Positions 20,224-31,144 are shown, counted from the stretch's first letter. The stretch: DNA of 64,000 nucleotides from Phaeodactylum tricornutum CCAP 1055/1 (GCF_000150955.2 NC_011679.1:248001-312000), one strand, 5' to 3'. The notes: generated by a model not told the origin, from the letters alone. Numbers and translations are program-made.

Positions 20224-20925
20224 CTACGCGTTAAGGCCAATTGCAGAAAAATGATCACCTGAAATTCCTTCAATAACCAGTCCCAAAGATTTGTGCATAG
20301 CGTTGGGTACAGCCTTAGCACATGCAGGAGACGACTGGCCACCCGATTCCGCGTAAATCTCTTCCTCGAGAATTTTAAAAGCGTCCATCATTTCGCGGTT
20401 CTGAAAGCCGCTGAATAGCAAAACAGGAATTGGAGCAGGTTTGGATACAGCATCATTCCTCTGCGGAGGAGAAGGTATGCTATGTAATGCCTTGTCTAGA
20501 AATTCACTAAGTGGTTTCTTCAGATGCTCTGTATCATGCTCTTCGAGACGAAAGAGGCGGCAGCCACTCTGGAATGCTTGTGGAGCGCCGTCTGAGAGCA
20601 TGTCTTGGATCTCGTCGTCCTCTATTCCAACCGGTATTTGGTAAAGTACGAGCAGGGGACCTGGACCATATGCGTCATCGCTAGTTTCTAATTTGACGAA
20701 TTCACCGTCTCGCTCACTCAAAAAATTTGATACGGAGTCCCACAGTCCCATTTGAAGGGAGGTGCCCGAAGCGGGACGGTAGAAACTGTCTGGTCCAATC
20801 TCTCGCAATTCTTCCCATATTTTTGCGCGGTGCGCATGGCGACTTGTCCATGCGCAACAACTATGCCATTGGAAGAGAATGAGGAGTAGCAATTGAATAG
20901 CTTTTTTTAAGCCAGGATTTACCAT
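20224..20925 (-). CDS. Plastid-targeted protein of unknown function (possible DUF3783-like segment)
   Basis: 233 residues. The N-terminus MVNPGLKKAIQLLLLILFQWHS ends in 'CCA^WTSRHA', a signal peptide with Trp+1, an accepted variant of the diatom plastid import motif. Mid-region residues (GPGPLLVLYQIPVGIEDDEI, LFRLEEHDTEHLKKPLSEFL) and 'IPVLLFSGFQNREMMDAFKI' suggest a small alpha/beta protein. The last segment is reminiscent of DUF3783 ('LLFSGF...'), but I cannot confirm this. It diverges from the dioxygenase gene at 21278; the 352-bp gap has a TCACTGTCA-type motif on each side. Confidence 0.75.
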   Translation of the reverse strand: MVNPGLKKAIQLLLLILFQWHSCCAWTSRHAHRAKIWEELREIGPDSFYRPASGTSLQMGLWDSVSNFLSERDGEFVKLETSDDAYGPGPLLVLYQIPVGIEDDEIQDMLSDGAPQAFQSGCRLFRLEEHDTEHLKKPLSEFLDKALHSIPSPPQRNDAVSKPAPIPVLLFSGFQNREMMDAFKILEEEIYAESGGQSSPACAKAVPNAMHKSLGLVIEGISGDHFSAIGLNA

Positions 20926-21008
20926 CTTCTATCTTGGCCTCTGTGTCGAGGGGTTTGTTGATTTTCCTAGTTTCCAATCCTGCGCATCGTTTTGATTTTC
21001 CTGTGAAT

Positions 21009-21017
21009 TGACAGTGA
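21009..21017 (-). promoter_or_regulatory. TCACTGTCA-type motif upstream of the 20925 gene
   Basis: TGACAGTGA on the plus strand, which reads TCACTGTCA toward the minus-strand gene, 84 bp before its start codon. A second copy at 21128-21136 faces the divergent dioxygenase gene. Position close to both starts suggests a core promoter or factor site. Confidence 0.4.
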
Positions 21018-21127
21018 TTGTTCGACCACCAAATTACGTGGGGTTAGGGGTATCGTCAAAGAGCCGAATTTGGAAATTGTTGTGACGCGCGTTTCGGAGC
21101 AAACGAACGATAGTGTTTCATATCGCT

Positions 21128-21136
21128 TGACAGTGA
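21128..21136. promoter_or_regulatory. TCACTGTCA-type motif upstream of the dioxygenase gene
   Basis: TGACAGTGA about 142 bp before the ATG at 21278, second of two copies in the 352-bp divergent promoter. Confidence 0.38.
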
Positions 21137-21277
21137 ATGTGAATCCAATACTCGTCTAACCTGTAATTTGTTCTGGGATCCACTGCGATTCACAGATAGT
21201 GATCCTGGACCTTCGGTTTCTGTGTTTTGCTTTGACTAGTAAGGAAAAGTGGGGATGAACTTGAATCTGAACATAGA

Positions 21278-22126
21278 ATGGCTGGATCAGTAGGTAAGGA
21301 TGGCAATATTGCCCAAAAAACAATGCCATATCAAGACGTCAAGGATCGCTTTGCTCGAGACGGCTTTGTCTCCATCAGAGGCATACTTCCGACGGATATC
21401 GTAGAGGAATGGGAGGATTTTGGAATCGAGTTTTTCAGAAAAACCTTCGAGCACCTTCATGAATACGGTCATACGGCTTATCCAGAGCACTGCCGAATGC
21501 GAAACGGAGAAAAGGAATTCGCCCTTGGCCTTGGCGTAAAAAGTGGCTTTCGAGAAATCGTTATGAGGAGCCCAGGACGCTACGAGATTTCAATACTTAA
21601 CAGCGTCAAAGCTGGCCAAGGTATGCCGTCATTGGTTCGAATAAAGGATCTGCTGGCGGAAACCGTGCCTATACTTTTGGAGGAAAGGTCTTGGGAGTCG
21701 CTTTCCGTTTGCAACTTGTCATTTGTTGTATCAACTCCTGGCTCAAAAGAGCAAGCATGGCATGCCGATGGTGGACACGTCAGCCTACGAGAGCATCTCC
21801 CTTGCCATGTATTTAATATTTTTGTTCCGCTGAGAAATGTTTCCTTGCAAATGGGGCCAACTGAGTTCCGTCCTGGTTCCCACATTTATACTCGCAACCT
21901 TGCGCCGATGATGCTGGCAGCCAAAGCTCGAAAGACGTTGAGGGCTCCTGCTGCTCCCTTGCTTAACAGAGGGGACATATTGGTATTTGACTACCGTGTA
22001 CTCCATCGAGGACTCGCCAATCGATCCGGCTGCAATCGCTCATTCCTCGTCCTGACCGTCTCTAAGCCATGGTTCAAAGATATTTTGAACTTCCCGGCAA
22101 GGTCTATGCATAGTACGGTATCGTAG
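21278..22126 (+). CDS. Phytanoyl-CoA dioxygenase (PhyH) family oxygenase
   Basis: 282 residues, single exon. The Fe(II) site is visible: 'WHADGGH' (HxD, about residue 163) and the distal His in 'YRVLHRGLANRSG' (about residue 243). The Arg of 'NRSGCNRSFLVLT' is placed to bind 2-oxoglutarate. The N-terminal 'DRFARDGFVSIRGIL' and 'MGPTEFRPGSH' are typical of PhyH proteins. The family hydroxylates diverse substrates (fatty acyl-CoA, lipids, secondary metabolites), so the substrate here is unknown. There is no obvious targeting peptide or C-terminal SKL; the end is 'HSTVS'. Confidence 0.88.
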   Translation: MAGSVGKDGNIAQKTMPYQDVKDRFARDGFVSIRGILPTDIVEEWEDFGIEFFRKTFEHLHEYGHTAYPEHCRMRNGEKEFALGLGVKSGFREIVMRSPGRYEISILNSVKAGQGMPSLVRIKDLLAETVPILLEERSWESLSVCNLSFVVSTPGSKEQAWHADGGHVSLREHLPCHVFNIFVPLRNVSLQMGPTEFRPGSHIYTRNLAPMMLAAKARKTLRAPAAPLLNRGDILVFDYRVLHRGLANRSGCNRSFLVLTVSKPWFKDILNFPARSMHSTVS

Positions 22127-22656
22127 GAAACATAATATGCAAGCGTGATGACACAGAAGTCCATTCTGTTGATCCTCGTACATCTATCCTTCTGTGATCA
22201 AGGTTGGACCTCAGTTTCAACGGATCTCTTTTGAGCCATTAGTGCAGAAAAACCCTTATCGTCTTTTTCACCAAATTTCTGTACATGCCTTTAGGATACA
22301 GCATTGGGCAAAGTTGCAGTGCAGCTAGGGCATACTGTTTGTCGTCTATCCTTTTGACTAGGAGCAAAATAGTCTATCTAGTTTCTCTTGTTTCGTATAT
22401 TTGGGCATATACGTGGCATGTCGCCGATATACCAACATAAAGGCCCAATCCTCTGTATATTTATCGTTCTTGACGATGACTATGACCTTTTGCAATCTGT
22501 CGTGCCTGTAATCTAGGGACATACATACTGAAAGGTCGCCCATCACGTTTTTCGGTTGTAAGCTGGATAGACTTTTGACAGAAGCTCTTTTGCACCAATT
22601 TCGTCTCGTTGGAACTTTTGTTTTCTTCACAGTACAAAGGTCATACGACGTGAAAG
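22127..22656. other. Intergenic, 0.5 kb
   Basis: No supported gene. It contains the 3' flank of the dioxygenase gene and the leader of the four-TM protein. No repeat or RNA gene seen. Confidence 0.45.
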
Positions 22657-24115
22657 ATGAAGTGCTGCCGGGACTACTGTAGAGGTTGTTTGGTTCCAAC
22701 ATGCAATTTTCAAGGTTGCTGTAGCTTCCCTCACGGCATCTGCTATACGATCATGGGCATATTGCTCGCCTTTGGTGGCGTCGTTATGAACATGTACGTA
22801 GTGCTTTCCTGTTTCTTTCAACGGATCGCACTGATTAATCCGGTGACGGGCGAACCCATTCCAGGCAGTGAACGTGGGTATGGTTTTCTAGGCCGCGAGG
22901 TGGACTATGGGCTTCAACCCGATTACCAGCAGTGCATTTACTACCCTGCTGAGGAGGAAGCAGAGATTTTCGATAGCTGGGTCAAGGCCGGAAAGGCATT
23001 TGCCTACATGGTACGTGACAGCGTTTGATTGAACACAGCCAATCTATTGTATACATCTGATCCTGACAGGTTTCCTGTTCGACTTTCATTAGAGTGGCAT
23101 CTTGGGATTAGTTTGTTTCTGCGTGCTCCTATTGTCGTGCTGCGTAGCCTTTTCGCCTAGCATGTACGAGCGATGGCTCTTTTGGTTCTACATTTTTGCA
23201 TCTCTTTGCATCGCGTTCAGTTTTCTCATGTTTGGATCCGAGTTTTGCAGCGAAAACAACTGCAAGATAGCCCAGGGTGGAGGCTGGGCGATTTCCACTT
23301 TTTTCTTTTGGCTGTGCTGTGCCAATACGGTCAAAAGTATGGCCCAGGCTCGACCCCCACGATCGAGGAACAACGATAATGACGATGACGATGATGCGAA
23401 TAGTCTCTGGTACGATCACGAAGAAGACAAGTATCGCAAACGCCCGGGGGAGTACTACGATGACGATGGTGGCGATGAGAACGGTGACGAGGATTCGTGG
23501 GAATCCTACTACGAAGAGGATGAGGAAGAGGAAAACGTAACCACCCGACGAAAGGCAAACACCCGTGACGACCAAAGCCCCGCCAGCCAACTCCAATCAC
23601 AGATACCAACTCCCCAATCGAACGTGGATCTCCTGGATGACGACTTTCATCCGGACAGTCATGCCACGGACCACAACAGTTATACTGGAAGTGCGCATCT
23701 CAACAATGATGGCGCCTCCCTGGACCAGGGCAGTTATCCAGGAGGACCGTACAAGGACGGTGAATCTACGGCTCGCAACAGTCTTTACAATGGTGGCAAT
23801 TCCGTTGTCGACGCGGTCTCGATTGGTCCAAACAGCGACAACGGCGGCTCGATTCGGGATGCTTCTTCCGTACGTGAAGGCAACTACCATGGTGCTAACT
23901 CGACGGACCGGCATAGCGTCCACGGGTCTGCGGAGGATTTTAATGTCCCAGTTGACGTAGACCACAATGACGTCCACGGCCAAAACGACAGCCGTGTTCC
24001 CGTCGTCCATGCCGAAAATGGCTACTTTGACGACTCCTTCGGTAACGTGAATGCTATCGACTCCAATCGGCCAATCCCTCGAGTCGGTGACGTTGATGGT
24101 CCCACAATCACATAG
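22657..24115 (+). CDS. Four-transmembrane protein with long acidic, Asn/Ser/Gly-rich tail
   Basis: Exons 22657-23010 and 23093-24115. The 82-bp intron (GTACGTG...CATTAG) splits the codon run 'FAYM|SGILGL'. The 458-residue product has a Cys-rich N-terminus (CCRDYCRGCLVPTCNFQGCC), a first membrane helix (GICYTIMGILLAFGGVVM), a loop, then three more helices (LVCFCVLLLSCCVAF; WLFWFYIFASLCIAFSF; ISTFFFWLCC). The layout resembles tetraspanin or stomatin-like 4-TM proteins, but no signature is met. The cytosolic tail is Asp/Glu-rich, then carries loose repeats of 'D..S.(H/Y).G.(N/S)'. Tandem genes on both sides are unrelated. A diatom membrane protein of unknown role. Confidence 0.8.
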
Positions 24116-24343
24116 GGCTTTTCCCCGGCTTATCAACAATGGCACAGCGTATCTACCCTAACTGTGGTTGAATTGTAGGACGTGCGACGGCCGTGCATTG
24201 CGCTGCATACAGAATTCTCTTTTAATCATTATTTGTGGATTGGAACCTAGGAGATTTGGTCGTGCTACGAATTAGGGCGATAGACCAATCATGTACGAGG
24301 CTGCCTACCGCCGGAAAGCGCTCGGGATGGACAGTAGTCACCT

Positions 24344-24928
24344 CTAGGGACTGAGCCCACTTTCGTACTCGTAAAAGGCGTCCGGGATGTCACACGGTTC
24401 TTCCCCTTCGGACAAAACGCAATCATTGCAAAACTCCAAGACTTCTTGGGGTGAATAGGAAAAGCTACCGTACCGAGAGCGGGAAAACGGAGATCGGTGA
24501 GTGACTTCTATTAGCTGCCGGCAATGCAACGGATGGCAATCGCGACACGTTGGTACGTACATGTCTTCGTACACGTCGCAGTTCCCGGTAGCGAGGCAGC
24601 GATCCGCGCAGTAGCGTGCGGGATCATCCTTGGCCAGTTTCTGATCCTTGCGGACCTGTCGGAGGTCGTCAGTCGGCTCCATCATGACGGCTTGATCGTC
24701 GCGGAGTCGGGAGAGCACGGCACCGCGGTTCTTTTCCATCCATTCACGCTCAAAGTCCTTCCGATGCTGTTCGCGATACAGTTCGTGGTCGATGAGGTCG
24801 GCAATGTGATCTTCTAAAAAGATGCGTGTGGAAGAGACGGAAGGGCGTGCGGTAGGGACTCCGACGGTAAAGGCTGCGACGGCGGTGAAGAGCACGGGCA
24901 ACGAGAGCAGAACGGAAACGGTTCGCAT
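24344..24928 (-). CDS. Plastid-targeted Cys-rich protein of unknown function
   Basis: 194 residues. MRTVSVLLSLPVLFTAVA is a signal peptide followed by 'A^FTVGVP', the plastid import motif. The mature protein has a charged helical part (HRKDFEREWMEKNRG) and then a Cys-rich domain: 'YCADRCLATGNCDVYEDM', 'CRDCHPLHC', and 'FCNDCVLSEGEEPCDIP'. The paired cysteines (CxxC, CxxxC) suggest metal binding or disulphides. I do not recognise the family. It converges with the four-TM gene (228 bp). Confidence 0.8.
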   Translation of the reverse strand: MRTVSVLLSLPVLFTAVAAFTVGVPTARPSVSSTRIFLEDHIADLIDHELYREQHRKDFEREWMEKNRGAVLSRLRDDQAVMMEPTDDLRQVRKDQKLAKDDPARYCADRCLATGNCDVYEDMYVPTCRDCHPLHCRQLIEVTHRSPFSRSRYGSFSYSPQEVLEFCNDCVLSEGEEPCDIPDAFYEYESGLSP

Positions 24929-25555
24929 GGTGCAGTGTAGGTTGTTGTTTTTTTAATTCTGTCTGTGAGTAGTGAGGGCTTGTGGATCCAAAAGAAAAGG
25001 AGTCGCTGCAATATCGACCACGAGTTTGTGTTCACGAAATGAAGATGATGGATTGACGATGGATTGGCACCGTTCCGTGACGCGATCGGGTAGTATTCGT
25101 AAGCGTGATGGATTTGTTCTTTCCATGTTACAGTTCGTGCGACCAATTTGGGATTGTTTCAGAATCGTATCGTGTCTGTGGAAGGCCAGATTGTTGGAAC
25201 AGCTGATTCGATACCGCGACCAATCGGAACATGTAATTGGCCTACTAGAACTGTCCTGTCACTGTCCTTCCGGGCATATGGTAATGTCCGGGTATCTTGG
25301 AATTTCCGGGTTGTTCACAAACTAGAGTATGCAATGTAAAAATGTCCGTCTACGACGCCTGTCCCGCCGAGCGGGCTCTGGCGTTCCCGCCCGATTTCGG
25401 TGCGCCAACCCGTCCCCCGTCCCTCGTCGTGACGACCATGACGCCAAGCCGCGTAATCCCCCTATCAAAGACACTTTGTTGCCCAGACCGTCGAGTCCAT
25501 CCGTGGCACACACACTAGAGACCCTATACATTCACGCACTTTCTACACACTTACC
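24929..25555. other. Divergent promoter region, 0.6 kb
   Basis: Lies between the Cys-rich plastid protein (minus) and POLD3 (plus). Several short overlapping ORFs have no protein-like features. No strong motif seen. Confidence 0.5.
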
Positions 25556-27133
25556 ATGCCTGCGGTAGACACGGCAGTGTTGTCGGTATCGTCCGTAACG
25601 GACGAACAAGTACGGGAGGTAGCCTCCCTGATTCACGACGAGCTGCAGTGTGTGAGCATTGGTGGAGTCGCGCAAACGTTGGGTCTTTCGCGTACTCTCG
25701 CATCGCAGTTGCTTACCAAGGTTGCGCAAGACGAAGCCTCCGTCCATGACGACGGTAGCACGCGTGTGGAACCACGGTCCTACCGGGCGACGTACTGTGT
25801 CAGTAGCAACGAGACAGACCCCACCGCTCCGGATGTCTCCTGTACCGGTACGTCTTGCGCAATCCGTTGGCTCTAGTGGGAGTTTAAGTAGCTATTGTTA
25901 CGGTGACGCTATTGCTGCTCTGTTGCTGCAATTGTTGTTGTTGTTGTTGTTGTTGTTGTGACACTGTTGCATACAAAAGGTGTATCGGTAATCTGGAAAA
26001 CATCTACGACCCTCACTCTCCTGCCTGTTGTCGTCTCCTCGTCAGTCTTCAGTCTCGTGACCCGCCACGAAACGGCGGATGCCGTAGTTCGCCACAGCGT
26101 CGCACCGCGACTGCCGGAACAACCGCTCCCACTGCTCTACGCACTCTCTTTGGAAAACGAAGCCCTGTCGACGGCACACGAACGAGAAATGGCTGCGTAT
26201 CGGGACATGCTCCAACAGACACGGCAACCCGACCAGGAACATGCCGGTGCCGCGTCACTCGAACGTCTCCTGCAACCGGAAGCACTGTGGGACGACGTGA
26301 CTCCGGCCGAGACGGTGCGGGAGGCGTGTTACGCCACCGCGGCAACGGCCAGTCCCCATCAAGCGGACAAACACAACCAACTCAACAGTCGTAACAGCAG
26401 CAGCGTGACGGATCGCGGCAGTCGCCGTCCGCTTCCCAAAAAAGCCGTCACCGCCGCTTCGTTTTTCGGGAACCAGCCTCCGGGGAACACTCGTAGTGCA
26501 CGCACCGCCACAGCCACCCCGCCGGCATCCCGGACCCTGGTGTCCACCACAAAACCAGTCAAGTCCGCTGCGAAACCAAACGTGGCGGCGTTGGACGAAA
26601 AGGAAAACAACCGGGATGACCTTGTGGGTAACGCCGACGACTTTGTGGGAGACTTGGACGACAATGACGATGACAGCGTGCCGGGAGACGCCGCACCCGC
26701 CGTTCCCGCGGAACACGTACCCCGACGTCCGTCCAAGCGGGTCCTGATTCCGGACAGCAGCGACGACGAAGCCGACACTCCCGAGGAATCCGCCGCCACC
26801 GGGAAGACCACCCACGAAACTTTGCTGGTCGATGCAGCACCGCCCGTCAAAGGTGCCATGGACGACTTTGCCCAGAAAGCGGCCCCCCTACCAGGCAATC
26901 TACCGTCTCGGCGACGCCGACGCAAGGTCACCAAGGAAAAGACGACGGTCGATCCCAACGGATTTTTGCATACCGAGATACAGGAAGTCTGGGAAGATAT
27001 CCCTTCGGATGAAGAAGAAACCCAACTTGTAGGATCGCCAATTGCCAAGGCCGCCCCGCCCGCCAAAAAAACGTCGACGGTCAAAGCAGGAATGAAACAA
27101 AAGAGTTTGGCCAATTTCTTTCAGAAAAAATAG
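25556..27133 (+). CDS. POLD3: DNA polymerase delta subunit 3 (POLD3/Cdc27-like)
   Basis: Exons 25556-25847 and 25980-27133 (481 residues); the intron is 132 bp and ends in a (TTG)9 tract and CAAAAG. The N-terminal winged-helix region (CVSIGGVAQTLGLSRTLASQ) and the following 'VSVIWKTSTTLTLLP', with 'PLPLLYALS', match the order in POLD3, which binds the delta B-subunit. The middle is long, acidic and disordered. The C-terminus 'MKQKSLANFFQKK' is a canonical PCNA-binding PIP box (QxxLxxFF). It acts in replicative lagging-strand synthesis and break-induced replication in the nucleus. The size is close to human POLD3 (466). Sequence conservation in the middle is low, as usual for this subunit. Confidence 0.85.
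25932..25958 (+). repeat. (TTG)9 microsatellite in the POLD3 intron
   Basis: Nine TTG units just upstream of the 3' splice site of the POLD3 intron. T-rich repeats here may serve as the polypyrimidine tract; length variation is likely. Confidence 0.9.
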
Positions 27134-27248
27134 GTGCGGGATAGAGGTACACACGAATACCGCTGCCAAACACTGCATGCGGGCTACTTTCTTAAAAACT
27201 CGCACAAGTGTTTTGCTATCTCTATGTTTTGTAAAAGGCCATATACCG

Positions 27249-29701
27249 CTATACGATAGCGTCGGCCGAAAGCTGGCCAAACTTACTCGCCATGTCTTCG
27301 TCTTTGCTGCTACTCTTCTGCCCCTTTTTCTTGCCCATGTAGAAGCTCTTGTTCAGAGCATTGGGGTCCAACAGTGCGCTCACACAAACCCGAGCCACGT
27401 CGTCGCGTGAAACAGCCGACAAGTCGTTCGTGGAGGATTGCAAATCAATCGTACTAGCTTCGCCCGAAGGAGACTCGTTAAAGCCGCATACCCGGACGAT
27501 GGAATAACTCAAACCACTCTGCTTCAGGATTTCTTCGCCGCGGTATTTGTAGTACGTCTCTTCCGGACTCCGACTCGTCTTATCTCGAGTCGACGACCAC
27601 AAAGCCGAGTCACTCAAGATTTGATAGCTCCCCGTGGACGACTCGTTCCCGTTCGCTGCAAGTAGTTGCCGGGCTTCGTGACGCACCATCCCGTTCGGGA
27701 CAACTGGTGGAATCCGCGCGTCGCTCAAGTAGACAAACTCGGGCTCGGGTTGAGCTCGATACAGCTTGATGTAGGAAAAGGCCAAGTAAAAGCTGTTTCG
27801 TTCCGATTGCTCCAGCTTGTTCTTGAGTTCGTTGCCGGAACTACGGTACCGAAAACCAATGTTCCGAACATCACCGCCGCGGAACTGGGGAATACTCTCG
27901 TCTTGACCGACCAGTTTGCTGGAAGCAGTTCGGACCGGTGTAAAATTCTCAAACGGTAATCTGACGGTGACGAACTTGTTTTTCGATTTATTGCGCCCGA
28001 TTGGCTTTGTACTAGTGGAGAACTGGCAAACGTACTCGATACCGTCCGTATAAAAAGCCCTCGTTCGAACAAATGCTTCGTACGTGCCACCATCAGAACA
28101 AACGCGACAGATAAATCCAGCAAAGCCGTTGCTGAGATCAATCCCGTTGTCGGGATCTTCGCGAGCACGCAAACGGCTACTGGTAATGGCTGCTTCTCCG
28201 CCTGCGTTGCCACTGGTAGCCTTAGGGACACGACCGACAAAAACGGCGTGGCGGAACTTGTTTCGGATCCACTGCACCTGTGTTTTTACCGACGAGTCCT
28301 GGCGCTTTTCGAGACCAACAATGTCGTATTCCTCGTCGTAGTCGGCGTATTCGTCTTCGTATTCCCCCTCGTCCATGTCGTCGTCTTCATCATAATCTTC
28401 TTCGTTGTATGAATAATTAGATGTGTAATCCTTTCTTTCGCCTTCAGCTGTTTCCGAAAAATCGTCCCCTACATCATCCAAAGCGAACAGATTAAAGTCG
28501 TCGGGTCTGCTTTGGAACTTGAACAAGGATCGCTTCGCCGCTTGTGACGTTCCATAATCGGCGTGTCTAACGTGCTGGTAGGCCCGTACTAAGTTTTGCA
28601 TGCCAAGACAGTCTACCTGTTCGGCTAATCGCGCTCGCAATTCTAACACCGATTCCAGCTGCTCCCATTCCACATCGTTCGCTTTGCTATCGAAAATGTC
28701 CTTTATCGAGTCGTCCCGACTTTCCAGGGTCTCTTTCATGAAATCTTGAAACCTTTGCTGAAACTGGTCTTCATCGGGTCGTGGCGCACTGGCACAAAAG
28801 ACAATCTTGTCGAAAAATGCATGTAAGACGTCGGAGTTATGGGGAATGGAATGTTTCAAAATCAACGTACCTTGTCTACATCCGTCAAAGCATATTCCAG
28901 ACTGTCCATGTTACCTAAATCTCCCTGACAGTATGTGACACCCGTTCCTAGCATATTCAGCGTCTTGGTGTACAAGTCGCGCACCAGCACACGGACACGG
29001 AAACGACCATCAAGCAAAAGTCGGCGGACGACGAGACGACCAACTTCGCCAGTCGCCCCAACCACCAAAACCTCCGGCACAAAATCATCCTGATCCAGTC
29101 GTTCCAGTGTTCGTTCCGAAAAAACATTTGTACCATCAACCAATCTATCATCCAAGTAGTACATAGTTCGCTTTTCTGTCTTCGCTACCGAAGAAATCGA
29201 GGTGATAGCCGTATCGAGTTGTTTGCGGAGATTCTGACCAGCCTTGAATGGATTCAGTTTGTCCAGTAGACTGTTGCTATTATCGTGAGTTTCGCCAATT
29301 GGCTTTTTATTCTTGTCTCTCATACGTTCCCCAATTTCCTTGACTAGTTCCTCTTTGTTTTTCTTTCGGTCGTCGAGACTAGGTTCGCCAGCACGACTAC
29401 CTGGCTTTTTCTTTTTCTTCCTTTTCGGAAGGTTTTTCGATGCCTCCTCGTTTTGGGGAGCTTTGTCCTCGTCGCCACTATTTGATGCCCAGAGATACGT
29501 TCGGGCATGCTCTTTTGCGAAAGTGTGTAGCGATTCATGATCAAGATTCCATCGTGAAGTTCGTGGTATTATGTTTTGGCTCTGCGGAGAGAAGCTCAAG
29601 ACAAAAAACCTTTTTTGGATTGTACTGCAAGACCCAATAAGCAGTACGAGAACAATTCCGGCAACTCTCCAAGCCGATTTTCGATCCGCCGACGTCGTCA
29701 T
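27249..29701 (-). CDS. HCF173: HCF173-like atypical SDR with inserted CIA30 domain
   Basis: Exons 29701-28871 and 28805-27249, intron 65 bp (GTACGTTG...GACAAG), giving 795 residues. The start at 29701 is chosen because a hydrophobic segment (VAGIVLVLLIGSCSTI) and 'VLSFSPQ' follow at once; an upstream in-frame ATG at 29734 exists. The NAD(P)-binding motif 'VLVVGATGEVGRLVVRRLL' is near residue 212. The SDR fold is interrupted by a CIA30 domain ('GFAGFICRVCSDGGTYEAF', 'VRLPFENFTP', 'FYLAFSYIKLY'), then resumes ('SGLSYSIVRVCGFNESPSG'). This SDR-CIA30-SDR order is that of HCF173, which binds the psbA 5' UTR and starts D1 translation in chloroplasts. An acidic insert (Asp/Glu/Tyr) near 28330-28450 is extra. 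Plastid location is inferred. Confidence 0.88.
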
Positions 29702-30166
29702 AATGAAACGGTCGGTCGGTCGGTTGGTCAACACGCGATCTGGGTCAGTTTTGGAGGCAGAGGCTAAACAGGTGAATCAAAACTGCAATGAAGAAAAGAA
29801 AGATAGATTTCTTTGAACGTTCCCGGGCATCACGACGACAGTGATGTGAACAGATTTGTCGATGAAGGAAGCTACGGTAACTAATCAGGGAGATTGGTTT
29901 CACTGTCACGGTCAACCGAAACATTCAACCCTAGCCCTAAATTTCACTCGACAAAAAGTTGTAAATTTGTGTCAGTCAACAGTCGCTCTTCGTTTTTGAC
30001 CGATTCGACATTCCAGATTCCATCCGCGGAGAAATAATAGGTTATTCTCCGCGAGACGTCCCCTTTTGATTCGATGTAGTTCTGCGCTGTTCACGTCTCA
30101 ATCGAAACAGATTTTTTGTTTCGTCAGCCAAAGTCTCTCTTACAATCTCCTTTTACAGTACCAACA
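29702..30166. other. Divergent promoter of HCF173-like and NmrA-like genes
   Basis: 465 bp between two head-to-head NAD(P)-binding proteins. It includes a TCACTGTCA motif at 29900-29908 and a pyrimidine-rich stretch ending TTTTACAG just before the plus-strand ATG, which may be a 5'-UTR splice site. Confidence 0.5.
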
Positions 30167-31144
30167 ATGGAAGACCTCTCGACTGCATCCCCCATCCTGG
30201 TGGCTTCGGCTACCGCAACAACGGGTACTGCTACCGTTAAGGCCTTGTCGGACATGGGAGCGTCGGTGCGTGCAATGGTCCGCAAGGTCGATGATCCGCG
30301 TGCCGTCGAGCTCGCTAAACTGCCCGGCGTGTCGCTGATCGAAGCCGACTTTGACGATCACGACAGCGTCAAGGCCATGTTGAAAGGTATCCAGCGTGCG
30401 TTACTCGTGACTGGTGCCTTTGCGTACGAGCAGTTCGAACGGGAGGCGTTCTTTATTGAGGCTGCCCACGCCGAAGGCGTCGAATGCGTGGTGCGGATTT
30501 CCACGGGGAGCTTCCTGATCAAACCCGGAACCAAAGGCGCCTACGGCCGCACTCACCATGGACTCCAGGCATTTTGTGACGTGGGTGGATATCCCGTCGT
30601 ACATCTTAATCCCAATTGGTTCTTTACCAACTGGATGGGATCTGCCGCCGAAGCCCGAACTACCGGGACCATTACCCAGCCAGTCAAAGGCGACGGTCCT
30701 CCGATGGCCATGATTGACCCCCGGGATATTGGCACCGCCGCAGCGACTATTCTCACGCAAACAACGGAAGGTCTCCAGCCTTTTCTCACCAAGAAATACA
30801 TTGAAATCCACGGCCCAGCAATGGTCAATTTTGCCGACAAGGCCGCGGCTTTGAGCAAAGCTCTCGGTTACCCGATTACGATCAATACGGTTCCCCGTGA
30901 AGGCTTTCTCCAGGCACTCATGGGTATGGGTCTCCCCCGTGTCTTTGCCAACAGTTTTTTGGAAACAATCGAACAAGTGGATGGTGTGGTGCCCCCTGGA
31001 TACGAAGGCTACGGACCGGACTTGGGTCGCGATGCCTGGCCCGTCGAGTCCAGCCCCGAGCTCTTGGCCGTCTGGAAACCGCAGTACGATGTCAACGCGT
31101 GGGCTGCTTCGGATGCCGTGCAAGCCGCGTTCAAGCGCACCTAG
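30167..31144 (+). CDS. NmrA-like NAD(P)-binding protein (atypical SDR)
   Basis: 325 residues from the ATG at 30167; the frame is open upstream but without conserved sequence. The dinucleotide motif is an altered glycine loop ('VASATATTGTATVKALSDMG'). It is followed by 'RAMVRKVDDPRA', 'LIEADFDDHDSVKAML' and 'VVRISTGSF', all typical of NmrA/YtfB-type proteins. Members act as redox sensors or quinone and isoflavone-type reductases; the substrate cannot be inferred. 'HLNPNWFFTNWM' and 'AMIDPRDIGTAAA' are family positions. No targeting peptide is evident. It shares a promoter region with the HCF173-like gene. Confidence 0.85.
   Translation: MEDLSTASPILVASATATTGTATVKALSDMGASVRAMVRKVDDPRAVELAKLPGVSLIEADFDDHDSVKAMLKGIQRALLVTGAFAYEQFEREAFFIEAAHAEGVECVVRISTGSFLIKPGTKGAYGRTHHGLQAFCDVGGYPVVHLNPNWFFTNWMGSAAEARTTGTITQPVKGDGPPMAMIDPRDIGTAAATILTQTTEGLQPFLTKKYIEIHGPAMVNFADKAAALSKALGYPITINTVPREGFLQALMGMGLPRVFANSFLETIEQVDGVVPPGYEGYGPDLGRDAWPVESSPELLAVWKPQYDVNAWAASDAVQAAFKRT

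Noticed and set aside
29701-29734. Upstream ATG at 29734 as start of the HCF173-like gene
   Set aside because: Adds 11 polar residues ahead of the hydrophobic segment, which weakens a targeting signal; kept as an alternative.
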